From: JBGTKH01 sp041744735 | Lineage (GTDB): Bacteria; Planctomycetota; Planctomycetia; Pirellulales; Pirellulaceae | Reading direction: 5' to 3' | Assembly: GCA_041744735.1 (NCBI GenBank) | Contig: JBGTKH010000016.1 | Span: 1-11,375, forward strand | DNA: 11,375 nt | Shown: positions 1-5,104 of the stretch, one piece after another | Layout: every line of letters starts with the position of its first letter | Position numbering within the stretch: position 1 is the first letter of the stretch | Program-made: the position numbers and the translations under genes | Notes under the pieces: generated by a model | The model's input: only the letters and a program-made list of their open reading frames with translations | What the model was told of the DNA's origin: nothing | Database searches by the model: none

Positions 1-29
1 TTCTCCGGCTTGTCGACTTCAAGTCTTGA

Positions 30-58
30 TTGCCCGCACGCGGCGTGAGGGTTACAAT
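30..58 (+). promoter_or_regulatory. Putative sigma-70-type promoter of the CPBP protease gene
   Basis: TTGCCC (30-35) is followed after 17 nt by TACAAT (53-58), a good match in hexamer content and spacing. Transcription would begin near 65. This makes the TTG at 30 a -35 element rather than a start codon and supports the downstream GTG at 93 as the start. The assignment rests on pattern alone. Confidence 0.5.
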
Positions 59-92
59 CGCCGAGACAACATTCGCTTTTAGGAATTGGCCG

Positions 93-950
93 GTGCTCAA
101 GCGCGATAGTGGACTCAACCGGGTGACGCAGTGGCTGGCCGAGTTTTTCGGCGAGCCGTTGGAGCGCGTCGCGGACGAGCAGCGAGCGTTTCTCGGGTCC
201 GATGAAGGGCGGCGGGCCGATCGCGAAGTGATGGTGGTGCTGGTTGCGGCGGCGGTCGTACTGACGCTTCAGTATTATTGGTTCGTCAGCGGGCAGTCGC
301 ATCGGGTGATTAGCGGGATCGCACGGCTGTTGCCGGCCTCCCTCGGCGAGTCGTTGACTTCGGCCAGTCAGTCGCCGGAAAATGCTCAGCTCGTCGCGCA
401 TGCGTATTGGGCGCTGGGGATGATCGGCGGCTATGTGTTGATCCCGGCGCTGCTGATCAAAGTGGTCTTTCGCCGCAAGCTGTCGGATTACGGTGCGAAA
501 CTAAGCGGCGCCACGTCGTGCTGGTGGGCGTACGTGCTGATGTATCTGGGCATCCTGCCGTTCGTGATCTTGGCATCATACCGGGAGTCGTTTCTGCACA
601 CGTATCCGTTCTATCGGCTCGCGGCCAACGAGCCGCTGTGGCCGCGGTTTTTGATTTGGGAGTTGTTGTACGCGCTGCAATTCGTGTCGCTGGAGTTTTT
701 CTTCCGTGGCTTTTTGTTACACGGCACGCGGCGGCGGTTCGGCGTGTACGCGATCTTCGTGATGATGGTCCCCTACTGCATGATCCACTTCGGCAAGCCG
801 ATGCCCGAGACATTCGGTGCGATCGGCGCCGGCGTGATCCTGGGCTTCATGAGCCTGAAGACCCGCTCGATCTGGATGGGGGCCACGCTGCACATCGCCG
901 TCGCGTGGACCATGGACGCGGCGGCTCTCCTCCGTTGTCAAGGTGGTTAA
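93..950 (+). CDS. CPBP-family (CAAX protease / Abi-like) intramembrane protease
   Basis: A multi-pass membrane protein of about 285 residues. After a soluble N-terminus of about 45 residues come hydrophobic segments at roughly 46-63, 107-126, 143-161, 185-207, 218-233, 239-254 and 261-276. The family hallmark is LEFFFRGFLLHG near residues 200-211 (the ExxxR box), followed by MIHFGKPMPE (His near 232) and ATLHIAVAWTMD (His near 267), which fits the CPBP glutamyl-protease superfamily. The usual EExxxR pair has Leu in place of the first Glu, and the Asn normally four residues after the last His is Ala, so activity is uncertain. I chose GTG at 93 because AGGA (81-84) lies 8 nt upstream and a promoter overlaps the longer TTG start at 30. 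The gene is monocistronic here and converges on the next gene with a 17-nt gap. Substrate unknown. Confidence 0.8.
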   Translation: MLKRDSGLNRVTQWLAEFFGEPLERVADEQRAFLGSDEGRRADREVMVVLVAAAVVLTLQYYWFVSGQSHRVISGIARLLPASLGESLTSASQSPENAQLVAHAYWALGMIGGYVLIPALLIKVVFRRKLSDYGAKLSGATSCWWAYVLMYLGILPFVILASYRESFLHTYPFYRLAANEPLWPRFLIWELLYALQFVSLEFFFRGFLLHGTRRRFGVYAIFVMMVPYCMIHFGKPMPETFGAIGAGVILGFMSLKTRSIWMGATLHIAVAWTMDAAALLRCQGG

Positions 951-967
951 ACGGGCTGGATGTTACT

Positions 968-2002
968 TCACCGCGAGCGGAGCGGTGGCTGGCTTGGCGT
1001 GGCCGGCGCGGGCAATGCTTCGGCCGCGGGCGGTCGTGGCTGCGTGTCGGGCACGTCGCGCAGCAGAGCCACGTAGGCGGCCAAGTTCTCGTGCGTCGCC
1101 ACGAAGCTCGACAGTTCCGCGATCACGCGGTACTCGGGGTTGTCACGAACCGAATCGAATCGGCCTAGAGTTTTCTGTAACTGCTCCATGTCCGGCTGAT
1201 ACTCGTGTCGCGGCGGCAAACCGGGCGAGGCGGACTGGATGCCGAGCACTTCAGCGGGCAGCGCCAGATACTTCTGCCAGCCCGCGCCGTTGTTCATACC
1301 GGCCAGCGTGTTCTGCAAGTCGATCGCGCTCGCCGTCAACTGCCGGCGCTGTCGCTCCCACGGCGGCGACAAGAATTCGCCCAACGCCCCATGGACGGCC
1401 CGAAATCCCCACAGCTCGGCGATCGTACGGTACTGCGAGTTCGCGGCCGTAGCATCGTACGCTTGATAAATCTCAACCAGCCTCGCGGACGTGTCGGGAT
1501 CGAGCGGCGCGTTCTCGTCGTCGGCCACCAGATCACGCAGCGTGCCCACTTGCAGATACCGCTTCCAACCGCTGCCGCCGTCCATGCGGTCCAAAGACTG
1601 TTCCAGTTCCAACGCTCCGAACCGGATCACGCGCCGCAGCTCTTGCCAATTCATCGCCGCCAATTCAGCGTCGGACGGCAGCGTGGGCGTTTGTTGCGAG
1701 GAACGCCCCGCGGTTCGTGGCGACTGGCGCAACTCGTACTCGGCTTGCCAGCGCGACCAACCATCGTCGGCGTACCAGCCGCGGTAGCCATACTGCGGCG
1801 CGTACGGATACGCATACCCCGGTGTATAAACGTTCGTGAACGGCGCCCGCACCGACGTGCCGCCGTACGGATCAACATACACGCCCACAAACGGCGCCCG
1901 CACTCGCACGCCGCCCGGCCCCACGCGCACGATCTGTCCCCAAGCCTCACCCGCCGTCGCCAAACAAATCGCCCCCACAGTGATAATCGCAAGCCGTTGC
2001 AT
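968..2002 (-). CDS. Exported protein of unknown function with two copies of an ~85-residue unit
   Basis: A 344-residue protein not assignable to a named family. Residues 1-22 form a signal peptide (MQRLAIITVG, hydrophobic core, then AWG-Q). Residues 24-85 are rich in Gly, Tyr and Pro and contain the twin motifs VRAPFVGVY (33-41) and VRAPFTNVY (51-59). The rest is a tandem duplication: unit 1 at about 131-211 and unit 2 at about 227-314. Both carry GxGWxxYLxL (143-152 and 239-248) and end with YRxIAELxxFxAxHxxL (191-207 and 291-307). The tail, 320-344, is Pro/Ala-rich. The start is set by GGGAG (2010-2014) 7 nt before ATG and by the signal peptide; the same frame runs upstream to 2215 but that part would pass through the -10 box and the palindromic element. 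Probably secreted or periplasmic and structural or binding in role, which is inference only. It converges on the protease gene. Confidence 0.75.
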   Translation of the reverse strand: MQRLAIITVGAICLATAGEAWGQIVRVGPGGVRVRAPFVGVYVDPYGGTSVRAPFTNVYTPGYAYPYAPQYGYRGWYADDGWSRWQAEYELRQSPRTAGRSSQQTPTLPSDAELAAMNWQELRRVIRFGALELEQSLDRMDGGSGWKRYLQVGTLRDLVADDENAPLDPDTSARLVEIYQAYDATAANSQYRTIAELWGFRAVHGALGEFLSPPWERQRRQLTASAIDLQNTLAGMNNGAGWQKYLALPAEVLGIQSASPGLPPRHEYQPDMEQLQKTLGRFDSVRDNPEYRVIAELSSFVATHENLAAYVALLRDVPDTQPRPPAAEALPAPATPSQPPLRSR

Positions 2003-2056
2003 GATCGGTCTCCCGTCGATAAAGTTTCGAGCCCTTCGCCAGCCGCCGCGTCTTTC

Positions 2057-2062
2057 ATTATA
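2057..2062 (-). promoter_or_regulatory. Putative -10 box of the exported repeat protein
   Basis: Read on the minus strand this is a perfect TATAAT, about 55 nt upstream of the ATG at 2002. I see no convincing -35 hexamer at the expected distance, so an activator or an extended element may be involved. The palindromic element at 2102-2250 begins about 40 bp further upstream. Confidence 0.4.
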
Positions 2063-2091
2063 GCTCAAGCCGGCCCTGGCCATCACCCCGT

Positions 2092-2258
2092 CCCAAGCGT
2101 CGGTAGTGTCCCAACATCGTGTTGCTAACGAAAATGAACGAGGGGTGGCTGGGGCTGAGTCCGCTAAGCCCCTGTGCGTCGCACGCTGGGGCTTCGCGGA
2201 CTCAGCCCCAGGCACCCAAAACTTCTCAGCAACAATGTTGGGACACTACCCAAGCGTC
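2092..2258. repeat. Direct repeats flanking the palindromic element (likely target-site duplication)
   Basis: CCCAAGCGTC occurs at 2092-2101 and again at 2249-2258. If the element is taken as the symmetric 149 bp, the unambiguous duplication is the 8 bp CAAGCGTC; two more C residues match because the element itself ends in CC. Similarity continues for four more bases with one mismatch (CGTCGGTA versus CGTCAGTA). Removing the element and one copy gives a continuous CCCAAGCGTCAGTATCCC, the presumed empty site. Confidence 0.6.
2102..2250. mobile_element. MITE-like palindromic element, 149 bp
   Basis: The ends are perfect 16-bp terminal inverted repeats (2102-2117 and 2235-2250, GGTAGTGTCCCAACAT and its complement). 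A second pair of arms, 2144-2172 and 2188-2216, matches at 27 of 29 positions and is centred on a small GTGCG-T-CGCAC hairpin (2174-2184). The whole element could fold into one long interrupted stem. It has no coding capacity of its own. Direct repeats flank it (2092-2101 and 2249-2258), which is the mark of a transposed element. The cognate transposase is not in the window. It sits between two minus-strand genes, downstream of the propeller gene and upstream of the promoter of the exported repeat protein, so it could also serve as a transcription barrier. A REP/BIME-type repeat is the alternative reading. Confidence 0.7.
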
Positions 2259-2323
2259 AGTATCCCACATCCGTAGAGCAGTCGCTGCATACGCTACGAC
2301 GCGGCTGTCTCCGCCATCGAACG

Positions 2324-3682
2324 CTAAGGCGTGATTTTCTCGTCGGATATACAGTACAGATGCCGCTGGCCGCGCAGGAACAACTCGCGGCCGACGATGG
2401 CGGCGGATGCACTGAAGCTGTCTTCGAGTTGATTGAAGGCCAAGACCCGCGGGACTTCGCCGTGCGCGAGCACCAAAGTTGCGCCATCGCGGTCGGTGAT
2501 GTACACGCGGCCGGCGGCTGCGACGGGCGAGGCATACACGTCGCTGATGCCGTTCAGCCGGAACGGGCCCACCGGTTCCTCGCCAGTCTTGGCTCTCACG
2601 CGCGAGAGAATGCCTTGATAGTGGCCCAGAAAATACAGCCAGTCGTCATACAGCAGCGGCGACGGCACGTACGGTGTGGCCCGGCGGCGCGACCAGACGA
2701 CGTGGTCGGTGCCGGTGATGTCGCCCTTCGCGCCTGCCAAACGAATGCCCAGCATGTTTCGCGTATCATAGCTGCTGCCGGCGTACAGCATGCCGTCGGC
2801 GGACACCGGCGTGGCGATTACGTTCGACGATAGCCCGGCACATTGCCAAATCACGTCGCCGGTGGCCAAGTCATAACTGCGCACGCTGTTGGTGCCGCTG
2901 ATCACAACCTGCGGCCGGCCGGCATGTTCGACCACTAGCGGCGATCCCCACGACGTGTCCTGTTCGCGCATCAGCTTCCAACGCTGCTTGCCGGTCCGTT
3001 TGTCCAGCGCAATGACAAACGATTGGCCCTCGTGATCCCAATTCACGATCAGCGTGTCGCCGTACAGTGCCGGCGAACTCCCCTCGCCGTGAGCGTGTTT
3101 AGTTTGCATCTGGCCGAGGTTCGTCTGCCACTGCACTTTGCCTTCCAGGTCGAGACAATAGAGCCCGTGCGATCCGAAAAACGCGAAGACGTTCTCGCCA
3201 TCGGTGATCGGCGACGCGGATGCCAGGCTGCCGGTGACATGACCGGCCTCGTGCGGCAACTCTTGATGCACGGCGCACTGCCACAGGATCTTGCCATCGC
3301 GGCGATCGACGGCCAGCACCACAAACTTGTGCTGATGTGTGACCGGCAGATTGTCGTGAGCGCCGGGCGCGTTGTTGTATCTGGGCTCCAGAGCTTCACC
3401 GTATGGAATCGCCGCGGTGACAAAGATGCGATCTCCCCAAACCACGGGCGTCGAATGCCCGTTGCCCGGCAGCGCGGTCTTCCAGCGGATGTTTTGAGTT
3501 TCGCTCCACTCCACAGGCGGATCGCCGTGCGGCGCGACGCCGGTGCTGAGCGGCCCGCGCCATTGAGCCCAATACCGGTTCGCATCGGCACTGTCGCCGG
3601 CATCTTCAGCAGCGGCCGGCAGCGCGATAACGACCGCGCTCATGGCCGCCAACCAGAACGAGTGTGTCATCAGCCGAGTCAT
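2324..3682 (-). CDS. Secreted PQQ-like beta-propeller repeat protein
   Basis: A 452-residue protein with a signal peptide (MTRLMTHSFWLAAMSAVVIALPAAA, about residues 1-25). The mature part opens with WAQWRGP (38-44) and continues into WSETQNIRWKTALPGNGHSTPVVWGDRIFVTAA, the usual N-terminus of planctomycete PQQ-like proteins. Blade repeats with the x-D-x-x-x-G-x-x-x-W signature are visible: DRRDGKILWQ (126-135), LDLEGKVQWQ (177-186), DKRTGKQRWK (227-236) and YDLATGDVIWQ (270-280), plus weaker ones towards the C-terminus. The fold is that of quinoprotein dehydrogenases and BamB, but no cofactor site or enzyme activity can be assigned; many such proteins are binding or scaffold proteins. Start ATG 3682 is supported by GGGAG (3691-3695) 8 nt upstream and by the signal peptide; upstream in-frame ATGs at 3697 and 3718 have no such support. 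It is divergent from the small ORF at 3832. Confidence 0.85.
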   Translation of the reverse strand: MTRLMTHSFWLAAMSAVVIALPAAAEDAGDSADANRYWAQWRGPLSTGVAPHGDPPVEWSETQNIRWKTALPGNGHSTPVVWGDRIFVTAAIPYGEALEPRYNNAPGAHDNLPVTHQHKFVVLAVDRRDGKILWQCAVHQELPHEAGHVTGSLASASPITDGENVFAFFGSHGLYCLDLEGKVQWQTNLGQMQTKHAHGEGSSPALYGDTLIVNWDHEGQSFVIALDKRTGKQRWKLMREQDTSWGSPLVVEHAGRPQVVISGTNSVRSYDLATGDVIWQCAGLSSNVIATPVSADGMLYAGSSYDTRNMLGIRLAGAKGDITGTDHVVWSRRRATPYVPSPLLYDDWLYFLGHYQGILSRVRAKTGEEPVGPFRLNGISDVYASPVAAAGRVYITDRDGATLVLAHGEVPRVLAFNQLEDSFSASAAIVGRELFLRGQRHLYCISDEKITP

Positions 3683-3706
3683 GTCAGTTGCTCCCATCTT
3701 GTGTGA

Positions 3707-3712
3707 ATTGTA
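3707..3712 (-). promoter_or_regulatory. Putative -10 box of the PQQ-like gene
   Basis: On the minus strand this reads TACAAT, about 25 nt before the chosen ATG. The hexamer 17 nt upstream (GGTCAG, 3730-3735) is a poor -35 and overlaps the palindrome at 3727-3740. It is the same -10 sequence as the one before the CPBP gene. Confidence 0.35.
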
Positions 3713-3726
3713 ATCCATTTACAAAG

Positions 3727-3740
3727 TCACTGACCAGTGA
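3727..3740. promoter_or_regulatory. Small palindrome in divergent promoter region (candidate operator)
   Basis: TCACTG-AC-CAGTGA is a perfect 6-bp inverted repeat with a 2-nt centre. It lies where the -35 region of the minus-strand gene would be and 20 bp before the plus-strand -35 box. Position and symmetry suggest a dimeric regulator site, but a short palindrome can arise by chance. Confidence 0.25.
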
Positions 3741-3759
3741 GTTGAGGGATCTTTGGCGC

Positions 3760-3789
3760 TTGACTTTCACCGCAACATCCCGTTATAGT
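3760..3789 (+). promoter_or_regulatory. Strong sigma-70-like promoter upstream of the small exported ORF
   Basis: TTGACT (3760-3765) and TATAGT (3784-3789) are separated by 18 bp, each one base from consensus. Transcription would start near 3796, about 36 nt before the ORF at 3832. No equally good promoter was seen at 4177-4412, so this may also drive the carbonic anhydrase and SulP genes. Confidence 0.6.
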
Positions 3790-3831
3790 GCTCCCTGGCG
3801 CGGTGCCTTTTGGCCCATTAGGTAGAGGACG

Positions 3832-4176
3832 ATGTTGATTCACCGCCGATTCTCCTACTTGTTGTTGGCTTGTTCGGTAGTGCCGCTGTGTATTGGCACT
3901 ACGCCGGTATCGGTGGTGGCGAAGTCGTTGTCGGCGGCTCGTTCGACTGAAGGCGAGTCGAAGCCCGCCGAAAAAAACGATCAAACCACCGAACAAGACA
4001 ACGACGGGTGGCTCGTCCATCGTCGCATCCGCGTTTCGACTCGCAGTTTCCCGCAGCCGACGATTCTATTCACTCAGGGCGACGTTAATTCGACGTCTCG
4101 CGAGGCGGGATCTTTGCTCTCCAATGCCTCCGAGCATGCATGGCGTAATGGCCTTGGTGCTCCACTTCGCTGCTAG
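3832..4176 (+). CDS. Small putative exported protein, unknown function
   Basis: A 114-residue ORF that I do not recognise. The N-terminus (MLIHRRFSYLLLACSVVPLC) has two Arg followed by a hydrophobic stretch to about residue 30, consistent with a signal peptide or anchor. LLAC at 11-14 resembles a lipobox, though the hydrophobic run before it is short. The middle (38-60) is acidic and polar, low complexity and likely disordered; the C-terminal half shows no motif. AGAGGA (3824-3829) precedes ATG by only 2 nt; the in-frame TTG at 3835 would have better spacing. The strong promoter just upstream favours a real transcript. The last 30 or so codons look less codon-biased, so the C-terminus could be a degraded remnant. 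It is 236 bp from the carbonic anhydrase on the same strand. Confidence 0.45.
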   Translation: MLIHRRFSYLLLACSVVPLCIGTTPVSVVAKSLSAARSTEGESKPAEKNDQTTEQDNDGWLVHRRIRVSTRSFPQPTILFTQGDVNSTSREAGSLLSNASEHAWRNGLGAPLRC

Positions 4177-4412
4177 CCGTCTGCCAGAGATTGACTAGCG
4201 CCAAGCGGGCTCAGCCTGCGTCTACGGCGGCGCCGCGGTAAGTTGCAATCACCGAGTTGCTGAGAAGGGCAATTCGCCGATCCAGTGCTGGCCGCGATGT
4301 AATCGTACCAAACTCGGTCGTGCTCCTGCGCTGACCGAACTATCGACTCACCCGTTGCTCCTACCAATCTACTCATTCCGAAACTCCGCACTGTGCGGGA
4401 AGAGGCATTACG
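4177..4412 (+). other. Non-coding leader/intergenic segment before the carbonic anhydrase
   Basis: No credible ORF, RNA gene or clear promoter was found in these 236 bp. The only firm element is the ribosome binding site AGAGG (4401-4405), 7 nt before the ATG at 4413. A terminator after the small ORF is not evident, so read-through from the promoter at 3760 is possible. Confidence 0.4.
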
Positions 4413-5087
4413 ATGCAAAAACTTGTCGAAGGCATCCACCATTTTCAGAACAACATTTTCAGTGCCAAACAGCGGCTGTTCGAACGTTTGGCCAACGGCC
4501 AGCAGCCGTTAGCATTGTTTATTACGTGTTCCGATTCGCGCATCAATCCGAATCTGCTCACGCAGACCGATCCCGGTGAGTTGTTCATTCTGCGCAACGC
4601 CGGGAACATCGTGCCGCCTTACGGCGCGGTGCAAGGCGGCGAGGCGGGTACGATCGAATACGCCGTGTCGGTGCTGAAAGTGAAAGACATTATTGTCTGC
4701 GGTCATTCATTGTGCGGAGCGATGGCCGGGCTACTGGACCCCGATCAAATCAGTTCGCTGTCCGCCGTCCGTTCGTGGCTAACACACGCCGAAGCAACCA
4801 AACGCATCATCCATGAGAACTACAGCCACATCACGGATGAAAAGGCCCGTTTGACGGCCACCGTGGAAGAGAACGTGCTCGTGCAAGTGGAGAACCTCAG
4901 AACGCATCCCTCGGTTGCCGCCGCGCTGGCACGACAGCAACTGAACCTGCACGCCTGGGTTTACAAATTCGAGACGGGCCAAGTCTTTGCCTACGAACCG
5001 CAGCACGGCCAGTTCATTTCACTGGAAGAAGTCGGCAAGATCCGCAGCGAAGCCGAACGGGTTAAAGCCGCATTGCCGTCGATTTAG
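4413..5087 (+). CDS. Beta-class carbonic anhydrase
   Basis: A 224-residue enzyme that interconverts CO2 and bicarbonate; cytoplasmic, with no signal peptide. The zinc ligands and catalytic dyad are all visible: CSDSR gives Cys39, Asp41 and Arg43, and GHSLCGAM gives His98 and Cys101. ELFILRNAGNIVPPYG (56-71), IEYAVSVLKVKDIIVCGH (81-98), VEENVLVQVENLRTHPSV (151-168) and LNLHAWVYKFETGQVFAYEP (177-196) are typical of the plant/bacterial beta clade, and the length is normal. The ATG has a good ribosome binding site. Only 17 nt separate it from the SulP gene downstream, so the two are almost certainly one operon. Symbols such as can or cynT are used for homologues but nothing here decides between them; there is no cyanase nearby. 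Confidence 0.95.
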   Translation: MQKLVEGIHHFQNNIFSAKQRLFERLANGQQPLALFITCSDSRINPNLLTQTDPGELFILRNAGNIVPPYGAVQGGEAGTIEYAVSVLKVKDIIVCGHSLCGAMAGLLDPDQISSLSAVRSWLTHAEATKRIIHENYSHITDEKARLTATVEENVLVQVENLRTHPSVAAALARQQLNLHAWVYKFETGQVFAYEPQHGQFISLEEVGKIRSEAERVKAALPSI

Positions 5088-5104
5088 AAAGGCTGAGGAA
5101 ACTC

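Noticed and set aside
30..92. TTG at 30 as the start of the CPBP gene
   Set aside because: It coincides with a -35 hexamer and has no ribosome binding site; GTG at 93 has AGGA at proper spacing and leaves the membrane domain intact.
2003..2215. N-terminal extension of the exported repeat protein to 2215
   Set aside because: It would translate the -10 box and most of the palindromic element and would bury the signal peptide; the ATG at 2002 has a good ribosome binding site.
4256..4267. GTTGCTGAGAAG, identical to 12 nt inside the right arm of the palindromic element
   Set aside because: The surrounding bases do not match the element, there are no terminal repeats nearby, and one 12-nt match in a window this size can occur by chance.
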